Source: Tigriopus japonicus (taxonomy: Eukaryota > Arthropoda > Copepoda > Harpacticoida > Harpacticidae). Taken from it: a DNA stretch of 64,000 nt. The notes under the pieces are model-generated. The model made no database searches. It was not told the origin of the DNA and was given only the letters and a program-made list of their open reading frames with translations. Location: positions 2,401,863 through 2,465,862 of the forward strand of contig CM021313.1 of assembly GCA_010645155.1 (NCBI GenBank), given 5' to 3'. Below, piece after piece: positions 1 to 10,308 of this stretch (positions are counted from its first letter, which is position 1; each line of letters opens with the position of its first letter). The translations under genes and the position numbers were made by a program.

Positions 1-655
1 AAAGGAAATTCGGTAGTAACAAAATATTCATTTGGGAAAAGAAATGGGAACTGAAAAACGTTCCTGTTTTTATCTGGAAATGCTTAAAAGTGTGCCATTT
101 CAATTTTGTTTGTACATCACTATGTTCGAGAATATACGTTCACTCGGTAATCAATGATTTGATTTAAGGGCCATTCAGTGGGCTTGTAACTCGAGTGAAG
201 ATTCATCCGTTATAAGCAGATTTTATTGTAAGTAAGCCCTGAGCTCATTTAAAAATGAACGTCAAGAGCGAGAAACACGTCAAAATCAAATGTCCTTTAA
301 CGTAAGGTCATCAAGAAAAGGCGTCGATTAAAAACTTAACTTTATTGCCACTTTTCCACATAAACAATCCTCCCCCTAATGAGAACGGCTTAAATGGGGT
401 CACCCTGAATTGCCAGTGACCAACAACAACAGGTAAAAAACCAAAATATACATAGCGAGAGAGAGAGCCACGCCTCCGCCACGGGCAAGTCCAAGCTAAT
501 GCCGCATCAATGATTCGCCGCCGTCTTTCCTCGCTTCACGGCAGTACTGCATCATCATAGTATCTATTATTGATATTTTCATCATCATCAACAACAACCA
601 CAAAAACGGCGGATTACCACGCATTGTTTCTTTCCCAAAGCATCCTTCCTTCAGA
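1..655. other. Left flank without a recognised gene
   Basis: AT-rich non-coding sequence for the first 400 bases, with a short GA run near 457-472. The sequence just before the zinc-finger start codon (about 640-655) is pyrimidine-rich and ends in CAG. The ATG at 656 may therefore lie at the start of a downstream exon, with a 5' untranslated exon further upstream. Nothing else is supported. Confidence 0.5.
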
Positions 656-1885
656 ATGACGGGCGGTGGGATAGATTTAGACTTGGACACATCGTCGCCC
701 GCCTCGGAAGCTGTCCAAGGCAAACTGGGCCACGTCCACGAGGGAGGGGCCCCCCATTCCTCTTCTCCATTGATCTCCATCCCTTGGTCCAACATGGAGA
801 TGAGCGTGTCGTTGCTCAACACCGTGTCCACGCAGACGTATCAGGTGTTTCCCCAACTAGATGACCGATTGCCCTCGAGAAAGAGCTTGCGAACCATGAA
901 AAAACTTTTGGCCTTAAAGCAACAACAGCAGCACCAGCAGCAGCAACAATTACGACAGAAACAAACACAACCGCCCGCCAAAAGCAATGGCACCACCATC
1001 AAGGCCCATGTGTCCCCCGGACTGCCCAAAGCCGCCCCTCGCCATGCCGCTGCCACCACGCCCAATGAGACGGACTTGGGTAGTCTGGGTGCGTCTGCTG
1101 GGCCCATGAAGTGCCACATCTGCGGCAAAAGCTTCTCCAAAGCCACTTACCTCAAGCGTCACATCCAATCGCACTCAACGGTCAAGCCGCACAAATGCGA
1201 CATTTGCGGTTGGGGTGAGGCTTTTTTTGCCTTTCCGTTCATCTTAGATTTATGACACTAATTGCGGGCGTTTTTCTTTTCAGGCTTCTATCAACAATGT
1301 AATTTGAAGCGGCACATGGCGTCTCATGACACGGCCACGGGTGAAGGCTTCAAATGTGTCCATTGTCCAGCCACGTTCTCTACCAAGTCCGTCTTGTCCG
1401 TTCACATGAGAGATGCTCACGGATCCAAACGCGACGTGCCTTTGCCCACCGGGGCCCCACCGAATCTCGGAAGCCAAATCACAATAACGTAAGCAACCCC
1501 ATGTTATCTTTCATATTTTTAGAAATAAGGAGTCAATTTAAAATATTTCTCCCATAGGCCAACCAAGCGAGGATCGGATCCTGATGTGTCAAACACTGAG
1601 GAGGACGAAGGAGAAGATCGAGAACAACCCATGGATCAAATGGAGAGTGAACCACACCAAGACGGAAATGGCGAGGACGAAGAGGAAGAAATCCCCCCTC
1701 CTTCTGCCTCAATTCCTGGCCATTCTAAAGCTCTTATGAGTTCCGAAATTCCCAAAGGAGCCACGGGTGGACCCTGCTATACTTGTACCATTTGCCAGGC
1801 CACTTTTGATAAAGTGAGCATCTTGAATAAGCATTTCAAAGTTCATGCCGGTGGAGGTGGTGCTTCGACATCTCCGAGCAACTAA
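656..1885 (+). CDS. C2H2 zinc-finger protein, three exons
   Basis: Predicted DNA-binding nuclear protein of 363 residues. Exons are 656-1214, 1284-1488 and 1558-1885; both introns are 69 bp, with GTGAGG and GTAAGC donors and CAG/TAG acceptors that restore one frame. Four C2H2 fingers are visible. Two adjacent ones (CHICGKSF...H and CDICGWGF...H) sit near residues 147-195, with the second finger interrupted by intron 1. A third (CVHCPATF...H) follows, and a fourth (CTICQATF...H) lies near the C-terminus. The N-terminal half is low complexity, with a glutamine/histidine run near residues 87-102. The segment between fingers 3 and 4 is rich in Glu and Asp. I cannot name the orthologue. An upstream coding exon is possible. 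An AATAAA lies at 1951-1956. It converges tail-to-tail on the ARMC2-like gene, with 105 bp between stop codons. Confidence 0.85.
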
Positions 1886-1950
1886 ACTCAAAAACAATTC
1901 CAGGATGTCTTAGAAATTTGTTCATAGAATGAATGTTTTCGAGATACGCT

Positions 1951-1956
1951 AATAAA
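1951..1956 (+). promoter_or_regulatory. Polyadenylation signal of the zinc-finger gene
   Basis: AATAAA 66 bases after the stop codon, on the gene's strand and before the stop codon of the opposing ARMC2-like gene at 1991. Confidence 0.5.
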
Positions 1957-1990
1957 TGCTATAAATATCAAGAGAAATTGACAATTGTCC

Positions 1991-4225
1991 TTACTCAGAG
2001 CAAAGCTTGCTCAAGAGGTAGAATCCAACTGAAGAAAATTCTGCGTACGAAGGCGTGACATCAGGATCCTCCTCTGCCTCCAAGTCCAAAAGACCAATGA
2101 GCGTTTGCTCCAAGGAATCCATTTGTCGTTTGCCCAAGAGTAGTTTGGGGTCGTCAGCATCAATGCAGTAATTCCATAAGCATTGACAAAGTAGCGACCC
2201 AAGAGCAAAATCTTGCGTCTGTTGAATCTTGCGCAATTGCCCAATAAGAAGTGACGTGCCATTTCGCAATCGAAAAATCGTTCGAAATTCTGCGTCCGTC
2301 ATCAGATTCACCAAAATCCCCAAGGCTGGGAACTGCAGTTTGCTTCCGGTGGCTCCAGACCATTGTGAGATGACTCGAATTAGATGATCATTTGATCGGA
2401 GTTTGGCTCGAATCTGTGGATGCCGACTCAGATTACCCAGGACTCGCACTGCTTCCAAAGCAATCGGCTCCGGATACTGTCGATCGATGAAGAGAGTGAC
2501 TTGTTCGAAAATTTCCTCATGATGCAAAACGGGATAAAAGGATAAATTATTCAAAGTCGCCAAAGTGGGTAAAGCCAATTCTTCGCAATGGGTTTGATTA
2601 CTAGTTTGAGCCAGTTTGATTAGACTTCGAACCACGGTGTCGTTCAAGGCGATTTTCTCGCCACATTCAGAATCAATGCTGGTGTTGGCATAAACTCGGA
2701 TCAATTTGATTAAAGTGTCTGAGGTGTCTCCAACTCCTGGATTGTTGCATAGGCTCTTTTTCCCCTGACCGATAGGTATTGGCCTCTCTTTCAAAGATTT
2801 TATGGTTTCTTCCGTGTATTGAGCCATGACCTCGGGTAATGTTGTGAGCATGTTACCATGGTTCAAAATGCGTTGTCGGCTTTCTTGATACTTGGCAGCA
2901 AAGTTTCCAAGAGAAAATGCCAATCGAACAACTAGCTCGGAACGTCCACGGTGGTTATCAATGAGTTCCAAGATATTGCTGATTAGCTGATCGTCATGAT
3001 TCAAAGCCGACTGAGTATTATCGTCGCAAAGAGACAAAAGACTCAAAATCCTTGACATGTTGCACATGATCTCAGGATCACTTTTGAACTGATCTACGAG
3101 ACGAGCCAGGAGACTTGGACCATCCAATCTCATGAAGGAGTTCCGGCCTTCTTTGACATCCAAGGCGTTTCTCAAACAAGCTGATATTTGGAACACCTCA
3201 TTTATGAACTCATTAGGGGTTGGTCCATTCAGATCTTCAATGTGATGTGACAAGATTTGCAAATGTAGCACCAATACATCCATCAATCCTTGATTAACCA
3301 ACTCCTTCAAGATATTCTTGTTGAAAGAAACAAATTTCAAAGCCCCATAACCGTAGATCATCAAGTCTCCATCAGCAATAGGGCAAGACTCGCTGATGGC
3401 GTGAAAGAATCGAGTGACAATGTTTTTGGCATGGAGATCCTCGTCGTTTCGTTCCGAACTCGCTACATGGAACAGAATCTTGGCGACCATGGTCAAATTG
3501 ATTCTTGAAAGCTTCAAGAGAAGCAAAACATCCAAAAGAGCAATTAAAACGGCCGAGCTCTCGTGTTGGACCAACGGTGACAAAGTTGAATAAATAGCCC
3601 GTCTTTGTTGCGTATCGGCTTTGATCAGAGATAAAAGTTTAGCCAGTTGTCGGAGTTCTTCGAGTAGTGATGGTTGGCATTCTGCAGATGAGATCCTTTG
3701 CAAACAATCTTGGATCTCGGTTAATGAGTGTCCCTCAAGAGCGTTGTCATTGATCTGATTAGTAGAGATCGCTTGAGCCTTTGGTGAAAATTTCTGAGAG
3801 GCCGTCAAAATATCGTCCAATTCTTCATTTTCATTGGCAGTCACAGCTTGGAAAGTACGAAACTGCTTTCGTTTGGGTTTTGAGGCCAGTCGCAAATTTT
3901 GAGGATCGGATTCAAGAATAGCGGGCAAACGCATGGATCCCAAACTTTCGGTTGAGCTCTTCCGACTACTTTCCAGTCGTAACAAGCTTTTTTGAACGGA
4001 TGGCAAGGATATCCTGGCATTGGTGCCAAGAAGACTCAACGGATCATTGGCGTTGTGTCCATGGTGGTTCCAATGTCGATCTCGAGGCGTAAAGGGTCGC
4101 TTGGTTTTCAATGGACGTAGAGGGAAATTCGTGAGATTGCTCTGCTTTTGAATAACGATCTTGTCCTCAGCCATAGGTGGAAGTGGCGTCCAGCGAGAAC
4201 TTTGAAGAGCTGACATGTTTGACAT
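1991..4225 (-). CDS. ARMC2: Armadillo repeat-containing protein 2 (ARMC2-like)
   Basis: A single uninterrupted exon of 744 residues from the first in-frame ATG at 4225. The open frame runs upstream to 4282 but has no ATG there, so I chose 4225; a second ATG nine bases downstream is an alternative. The N-terminal 200 residues are basic and low in structure. From about residue 190 to the end the protein is helical, with repeated Leu/Ala/Asn patterns typical of armadillo/HEAT repeats (motifs such as LNNLSFYP, VLGNLSRHP and LGILVNLM in the C-terminal third). The overall arrangement fits ARMC2, which in vertebrates is needed for central-pair assembly in sperm flagella. That role is family knowledge, not visible here. 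Absence of introns in 2.2 kb is notable, but long exons are common in this window. Confidence 0.7.
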   Translation of the reverse strand: MSNMSALQSSRWTPLPPMAEDKIVIQKQSNLTNFPLRPLKTKRPFTPRDRHWNHHGHNANDPLSLLGTNARISLPSVQKSLLRLESSRKSSTESLGSMRLPAILESDPQNLRLASKPKRKQFRTFQAVTANENEELDDILTASQKFSPKAQAISTNQINDNALEGHSLTEIQDCLQRISSAECQPSLLEELRQLAKLLSLIKADTQQRRAIYSTLSPLVQHESSAVLIALLDVLLLLKLSRINLTMVAKILFHVASSERNDEDLHAKNIVTRFFHAISESCPIADGDLMIYGYGALKFVSFNKNILKELVNQGLMDVLVLHLQILSHHIEDLNGPTPNEFINEVFQISACLRNALDVKEGRNSFMRLDGPSLLARLVDQFKSDPEIMCNMSRILSLLSLCDDNTQSALNHDDQLISNILELIDNHRGRSELVVRLAFSLGNFAAKYQESRQRILNHGNMLTTLPEVMAQYTEETIKSLKERPIPIGQGKKSLCNNPGVGDTSDTLIKLIRVYANTSIDSECGEKIALNDTVVRSLIKLAQTSNQTHCEELALPTLATLNNLSFYPVLHHEEIFEQVTLFIDRQYPEPIALEAVRVLGNLSRHPQIRAKLRSNDHLIRVISQWSGATGSKLQFPALGILVNLMTDAEFRTIFRLRNGTSLLIGQLRKIQQTQDFALGSLLCQCLWNYCIDADDPKLLLGKRQMDSLEQTLIGLLDLEAEEDPDVTPSYAEFSSVGFYLLSKLCSE

Positions 4226-5135
4226 TAGTGTCCGTTCTCTTTTCCGATCAGACAGACTTTCTTCCAAGAAAATGTGGAACACAGGTATAAAAAAGTTCCA
4301 ACGGCTTTCTTCCTTTATCTGTGCAAAGAATTTAGTTCATCGTCAAGTGCAAGTGCAAATACGGTACAGAAATTCATCGAAAGAACATTTAATGATTAAT
4401 ACTCGTATATGACTTTTGAGAACGAACAAACATGAAGATAAGGTTTCGCCGAATTTTTCCCTATCGTTCTGCTCTAGACAGTAAAATGAAACTATTGTAT
4501 ATTCAAAAGTTTGATTTTGAGAGTTATATCATATTTGGGGCCTTTTTTAGAGCATACCTTTGCAAGCATAAGAAGTCGGAATTTCGTACTGGACTACTTT
4601 TCTTCAAAGTAATTTGTTAGAAACTCAAACTTTATAACAAAAGGTGATTGATAAATGGTCGGAAATATTAAAGGAGGACTTGGTTAAAGAAGCTCATGGG
4701 CTTCTGTAGACTTGGTGTGTTCTGCTATCTCGGAGGATGTCAGGGACTGTAGGAGCATAGGAAAAGAGAAAGAACTAGGGCAAAAATATCCACCGTAACT
4801 ACGGAACATCCAGTTATCTAAATACACAGATTATTTTATCTGTATATAAAATATTGACAACATAAAAGTAAATTCGAATTGGCAAAATGAGCATTACAGT
4901 GATTTTCTGGACAGGCAAGAAACCTAGAAAAATTGAGATTTGGGTGATAAGAAAGCCACCATCAACAAACAAAAGTGTGTACCTAATTAAGTTAAAAAAA
5001 TCCATTGATCTCATTTTTGATTTTTTGATGGATTTCGTTTCATTTTAGGCAAGGACAACAAATAACACCTAAAGACAACATATATGATAAATTAGAGCTC
5101 TACAAACAGCTCCATAGAGAGGCCACATGAAAAGA
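4226..5135. other. AT-rich intergenic sequence
   Basis: 5' flank of the ARMC2-like gene on the minus strand. No gene is supported. It contains the left copy (4359-4385) of a 27-bp sequence repeated exactly at 5136-5162. Confidence 0.4.
4359..4385 (+). repeat. 27-bp direct repeat, left copy
   Basis: The 27 bases beginning ATACGGTACAGAAATTC are repeated exactly at 5136-5162, 777 bp downstream. The flanks differ, except that GAA precedes or follows part of the match. This suggests a short duplicated segment, or the ends of a decayed element. Confidence 0.7.
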
Positions 5136-5162
5136 ATACGGTACAGAAATTCATCGAAAGAA
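5136..5162 (+). repeat. 27-bp direct repeat, right copy
   Basis: Exact copy of 4359-4385. It sits immediately before the degenerate GAGAGCT-rich tandem array. Confidence 0.7.
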
Positions 5163-5398
5163 TAGCTCAATTGAGAGCCAACTAGTGAGAACTGCTCAAT
5201 AGAGATGCAGGATAGACAGTTGCAAAGAGAGAACATTTCAATAGAGATCTAAATAAGGAGTACAACTTAATAGAGAGCTACATAAAGAGAACAGCTCACT
5301 AGAGAGCTACATAAAGAGAACAGCTCACTAGAGAGCTACAAAAATAGAACAGCTCACTAGAGAGCTACATAAAGAGAACAACTCAATAGAGAGGAGAG
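5163..5398 (+). repeat. Degenerate tandem array, about 29-bp unit
   Basis: The unit is approximately GAGAACAGCTCACTAGAGAG followed by CTACATAAA, 29 bp in the tight copies between about 5271 and 5395. Increasingly diverged copies lie upstream to about 5163. The period and the shared CTCA/AGAGAG core are visible by eye. It is non-coding. Confidence 0.75.
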
Positions 5399-5508
5399 AA
5401 TTTGTCACGTCAGATTTGTTGGTGATCGAGCTAGGAGGGCAAGTTGACTTGACAGAGAGAGTTGGAGAACTGTACATATTTATTATCGGTAGGACTATTT
5501 ATACAAAA

Positions 5509-5756
5509 ATGACCAGCGAGTTACATGACTAGCGAGTTAAATGACTAGTGAGTTACATGACGAGCGAGTTACATGACGAGCGAGTTACATGACGAGCGAG
5601 TTACATGACGAGCGAGTTACATGACGAGCGAGTTACATGACGAGCGAGTTACATGACGAGCGAGTTACATGACGAGCGAGTTACATGACGAGCGAGTTAC
5701 ATGACGAGCGAGTTACATGACGAGCGAGTTACATGACGAGCGAGTTACATGACTAG
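5509..5756 (+). repeat. 16-bp tandem array (about 15 copies)
   Basis: About fifteen head-to-tail copies of the 16-mer GAGTTACATGACGAGC. The first three copies (5509-5556) carry TGACTAG or TGACCAG variants, and the last returns to TGACTAG. The central copies are identical, which indicates recent homogenisation or expansion. It lies only 110 bp after the 29-bp array and is likely polymorphic in copy number. Confidence 0.95.
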
Positions 5757-6660
5757 AATGAGCATGAGCATCAAGTGGAGAGTACAATCTATACAAGTTT
5801 AAACAAGGATGGACTAAACTTGCCCATTACTGGCATATCACATATTGCTACATGTTATTTAAAAGGATATATCTTGAAAAAGGCTATGATGTTCAAACGT
5901 TTAAAAAGTAGAGTATGGTTCCTTATTCATATATTGCAAACAGCAAAACAGAAAAACCATTGTTCACGGTTGTGATGGTTTCCTTGGGAACCCTGATGAA
6001 AGAGGTTCCGGGGGCATTCAGGCCAACATATGTCCTTGCATTGACTTGGCCAAAATCAGGGCAAAATCTGAAAGCTTTATCTTATGTATATCTGAAGTGA
6101 CAAATCTTAACCAGGCTCAGCCTACGAGATTGCTTTTCATATTTTCATCAAATCTAGATCGCGCTAGAAAAACAAAGCAACCTTTTATTTTGGCATTCCT
6201 TGAGGGTGATCTTTGCTTGATTTTCTGATTTCCTCTTGGATCGCGCTCCTTTTTTATCATCCCAAAACCCAGAGTGTCAATCCCTAAGATCCAAACAGTT
6301 TCAGCAAGTCTACCGCTTCTAAAGAACATTTTAGTTTTTGAGGTGAGAAAACAGACTGATAGCTTATTGTCAGAGCAAATTGATGATCTGACTTTTTAAT
6401 TACATCTTATTCATCAACACTTTGACTTTATAAAAACATTTGTCCAAAATTTCCCGAGAATTCCTTCATAATCTTCGTCTTTCAATCCTTCAGACAAAAC
6501 CCTTCCGTGAATGGAGGTTTTATTTCTAATTTTCAACATTACTTGGAAAACCACGTAATTTTTCTAGAAAGAACCAGCATCTAAATTTCAGCTTAGTGTA
6601 ACCTCGCCTCTTGGTAAGGATGCTCTTTGATCTGCTGACTTGAATGGGATTGTTTTTGTT
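5757..6660. other. Intergenic sequence without a recognised gene
   Basis: AT-rich. Only short chance open frames are present; I see no splice-compatible coding signal. Confidence 0.4.
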
Positions 6661-6905
6661 TCGTCTTAGGGGTGAAGGAGGGTGCGCGTCAAAGAGAGGC
6701 GCATGTCCGAGCGTTCCTATTTATTGAGCCAGGAACCTCTCACCACAGGACGAGAACGTCAGCTGACGCGTATCCTTACACGGTCCCAAAAACTGAGGCT
6801 CTGTAGTGAATTTGAAAGAAATTGCCCCAAGATGAATGAAAAGAGTTGTTTGAGAGCAAACATCACTTCAGAACAAAGTTGTAGCAAACACTAGCGCTCC
6901 TTTTC
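6661..6905 (+). repeat. Dispersed repeat, copy 1
   Basis: This segment is clearly related to the minus strand of about 23740-23935. Both contain a near-identical stretch around GGAACCTCTCACCACAGGAC followed by a GTCAGCTGACGCG-like stretch. Both end with a TCAGAACA...TAGCGCTCCTTTTC stretch. A short frame within both copies translates to a shared QEPLTTGRE peptide, but no intact gene is evident. It is probably a short interspersed element or a gene-fragment repeat. Confidence 0.65.
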
Positions 6906-7079
6906 CTCCCACTCATTTTAATAACGAGGCCTTCTAACACCAGGAATTTGTCAAAACTTGATTTCCCTTTTTCTTTTTGGATTGCACTTCTTTAAATCAT
7001 TTTTGGTTGATGGTTCACTTTGCGGTTGAATAGTTGATTTCTCCATCTGAGTATTTTTTCATTTAGAGTACAATAAGAA

Positions 7080-7345
7080 ACAGGTCACTTTCATGGAGTA
7101 CTATATTCTTCTTTTTGATGGTGTTCTTAGGTACTTTTGATTAGAAACCATTGGAATTTCTGGATAAGTTGAATAGGGTTGATGAGGCAGGCATCAACCG
7201 TAGGGGTTGAGCATTTGCCAAGTAAGCACCACATTCATGGTTCGAATCCTGGGCTTGCAGAGTATCGTTTTTCACTAGGATCGTTTTGGGCTTTAGAAGA
7301 CAACAACAAGTAGCTGTCTTGGCATCCTCTTCTGTAAGTACATCC
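7080..7345 (+). repeat. Dispersed repeat with a tRNA-like B box, copy 1
   Basis: Both ends match the minus strand of about 22985-23290: the left part around GGATAAGTTGAATAGGGTTG, and the right part ending in CATCCTCTTCTGTAAGTA. The middle differs. The middle of this copy holds a perfect RNA polymerase III B-box motif (GGTTCGAATCC at about 7239-7249), preceded by a tRNA-like stretch from about 7195. This suggests a tRNA-derived SINE or a composite repeat. No functional tRNA fold was established. Confidence 0.55.
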
Positions 7346-7369
7346 ATGATTCAACGCTTACTTTAGGTA

Positions 7370-8101
7370 TTTGTTGGGTTTTCATTGGCGGAAGATGAAA
7401 CTTAGGGCGGAGCTTAGGAAACCTGGCCCGGCCAGACTGGCCTTCGGAAAAACTCAGGGTCGTAAGCTGCTCCGGCCAACATCGAGTCGAAAGAGAGAGA
7501 GAGGAAAGGAAAGGAGCGAAAGGAAGTGACAAGAAATCGCCGTCCGACCAGAGTCTGTGCGTCCGACGCTCGCGCTTGATATGGACTCTCTCTCGTCCAG
7601 TTGGGCCGTCGCGCTGGCGCCGGGCTAAAACAGAGTCGCCAATTCGGGTTATTGAATACCAAAACTTGAATTCATCCCCGTTTATGATTTCGCTTTTATA
7701 TCCATTTTTAAATTGGAGGATATCGTACTTGTCAATGCCGATCAATAACCAGGTACTTTGACCCGAAGTGTCAAGGAATCTCGTAATGGGCCTTTTTGTC
7801 GATTTGCAGCGGAGGACGAAGTGTATGAGTGGCGAGTGGCTAAATGTGCGCACAATAAGGCAATTGAAGTGCGGTTTTGCTGAGCCTTTTCATGGAGGAA
7901 GAGTGTGAACAAACGTCATTACCAGCTCATGCTGTGCATGCACAATGAATGCTAGCCGTGAGGTTGGTCCACGCTCTCGCTCCATGGAAAAACATAACAA
8001 TGCCATACGTCCTAATATTTTCAACAGAATTCGCTAAAGCTTCAGAATTGGCCAGCAAACCTTCGCCATACCTTCCCCCAACGCCTCCAACCCTCACATC
8101 C
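7370..8101. other. GC-richer segment, possible distal promoter or 5' exon region of the KDM6 gene
   Basis: Composition rises sharply compared with the sequence on the left, with several CG dinucleotides (about 7400-7625) and GA-rich runs. No convincing coding frame is visible. With 9396-10308 it would form a continuous GC-rich 5' flank of the TPR-bearing KDM6 gene if the transposon at 8110-9387 were removed. Assigning it as promoter or untranslated exon is inference. Confidence 0.3.
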
Positions 8102-8109
8102 AGCTCGAG

Positions 8110-9387
8110 CAGGGCTGCCAGGTAATTGGAGACCAAAAACGCCAGATCGCCCTGTCAAAAACGCCAGATATCGAAATTCTCCGCCAGATTTTTTTCAAAA
8201 AACCGCCAGAATAACGCCTGATTCCAGTTCCTTCATTATGCATTTGTTCTAGAGGAGACATATCATGCACTAACCTTTCATCAATAAAGATAGCTGAGTT
8301 GAACTTATCAAGCATCCTTCGGGTTGATCCAGTTTAAAAAGACACATTTTTCGCACACATTTGCTCTCATTTAGATAAAAAGAGACTTTGAATTTGAGTT
8401 TATCAGTAAGACCAAATAAGACAAAAAATAAAGCAAACCACCATCATATTCAAGCTAATAATCATGAGTGTGAAACTTTCGAAAGGTTTCGTACCCTAAA
8501 AATGTGCTTTTGTAAGTAGTTGAAATATTTGGAAATATGGTGTATTATTTGTTTGGCCTTTTACCCATATATTTACAAAGTTTGAGTTTTTTTGGCATTT
8601 CTTGCACTTCATTAGCCATGAATTAGCCAACAGAAATGCAAAACTGCATTTTTTACATTTTTTGTTTTTGCTCAAAAACTTTTCAATTTCTTTGACAGTT
8701 GAGTTTGTCACTGCAATAAATTGATTTGCCATTCCAATACACTTTGTTTACCATTCAAGCATTTATCTTTTCATCCCAACACACTTTCTTTACAATGCCA
8801 GCACATTTTTTTCCAATCTAGCGCATTTTGCTTGTCCCTTTTTCAGCTTGAAAAGCATCTTCTATTTGCTAAAATCTTCAAGCTTACCAATACTAGTTTC
8901 AACGGCCCAGCACTTTCTTATATTAATTATAAGATTTAAATATCAAGATGTATAAGTGATGATTATTATAAGCGCTACTTTTGGTTGTTTATTTGAAATT
9001 GCTGGAAAGTCAACATAAAAAAGAGAAAAACGAAAGAGATGGCCCAAAAATGGTCACATTATTTTTTGTAACTAATGTAACTTTGAGCTCTAGCTCTGTT
9101 ATGCTGAATTCTGCTAGAACAGTGTGACACTATTGTGTTTCTACTAATCCTACAAATCAAAGAAAATACGCCAAATTTCACGATTTTCAGTTAAATACCG
9201 CCAGAAACTTGTCAAAATGTTCTTCCCCGCCAAACGGAAATTTCCCAACGCCAGACTGTAACGTAAACCGCCAGAATACCGCCAGATTTTTCCGTCCCGC
9301 CAAATAAAAAATTTCGCCGCCAGACGTGGCCTCAAACCGCCAGAAACACCAAAATCTGGCGGGCCAAACCGCCATCTGGCAGCCCTG
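8110..9387. mobile_element. Non-autonomous hAT-type element (1278 bp)
   Basis: Perfect 12-bp terminal inverted repeats CAGGGCTGCCAG / CTGGCAGCCCTG are flanked by an exact 8-bp target duplication AGCTCGAG at 8102-8109 and 9388-9395. The CAGGG ends and 8-bp duplication are diagnostic of the hAT superfamily. Both subterminal regions carry dense CGCCAGA motifs: four near the left end at 8139-8215, and about six plus related CCGCCAAA forms near the right end at 9180-9350. The AT-rich interior has no transposase frame, so it must have been mobilised in trans. It interrupts the GC-rich 5' flank of the KDM6 gene. The exact ends and duplication suggest a fairly recent insertion. Confidence 0.95.
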
Positions 9388-9395
9388 AGCTCGAG

Positions 9396-10308
9396 CCGTC
9401 AAGTGAATCGGCTATTAAGCGCCCTTTCCATCTGGACGACTACTATCAGCACTCCGCCCGCCGTGTGGCCAAACCTAGGAGGAAAACCACCCAAACAATA
9501 CGCCGCCGACGCCCGAGCCAGTGGGTACTTTTCACCCTAGGCCAAGCCAACAACCAGCCACCCTCTTCTTGTTCTTCCTCCTTCAGCGGCTCTTGAGGGT
9601 CGAAGCGTGAAACCTCGGGTGCTGGCCTGGGCTGCTACTTGTTTTACAACTTGGATGGCCACTGCCTCCTACTCCCGCTTGAGTGAGCGTGAATGCGTTG
9701 TGCGTCCCCGAGTCAAGAAGCTCAAGAGAAGCAGCGGGCAGCGGCACCATCGCAGTTGAGGACTCCAGTAGAAGAGGGTCAAAAAAAGAGAAGACCAAGC
9801 AGGCAAGAAGCAAGAGGAACCGAAGAAGAAGAAGAAGGAGGAGGAGGAGCAGAACGACCGACCCCAAAGAGCCTTGAGATCCCTCCCCGATAGTTGCTGG
9901 CTTTTCTCGAGCTAGCACCTCCCCCTTCCCCAAACCAGGCCACATTGAGACCCATTCAACCCCACGAGAGATCATCACCGAGTGAGTGAAGAGTGAGAGA
10001 GGTGCCAGCCTTCAAGTGGCTTCCGTCACGGCCTGGACTCGGGCTACGCCAAACGGTTCACGGTCCACGGATGGGGGCGTTCCAGTGGGTGGCTGGCCGG
10101 GCGGACCCTTTTGATGTCTGTCTTTGCTTTCTGCGCGTCTCTCGAAGGTGTTTTTTTCGGATGTGAAACCCGAGGGATTGAGTGTGGCTGGGATTGCGTC
10201 GAGTGTTGCGGGAAATCCGGAACCAGGCCGACCGGATGTCCGCCGTGAGAGTGGTCGTTAACCCGTGAGGCCCCTCGGCTGGGCGTGTGGGTGGGGGGCG
10301 TGAGCGTC
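9396..10308 (+). other. Immediate 5' flank and likely leader of the TPR-bearing KDM6 gene
   Basis: GC-rich, with a purine-rich GAAGAAGAAG/GGAGGAGGAG stretch at about 9815-9855. Open frames here are low complexity. An acceptor-like CTCCTTCAG occurs near 9585. The region most likely contains the transcription start and 5' untranslated sequence, which I cannot position. Confidence 0.35.

Noticed and set aside
9680..9893. Arg/Glu-rich open frames upstream of the KDM6 gene
   Set aside because: They arise from GAA/GGA repeats in likely leader sequence and overlap in several frames.
10285..10308. Upstream extension of the TPR-bearing KDM6 frame
   Set aside because: The extension begins with GTG, not ATG, and animal translation normally starts at the first suitable ATG (10309).
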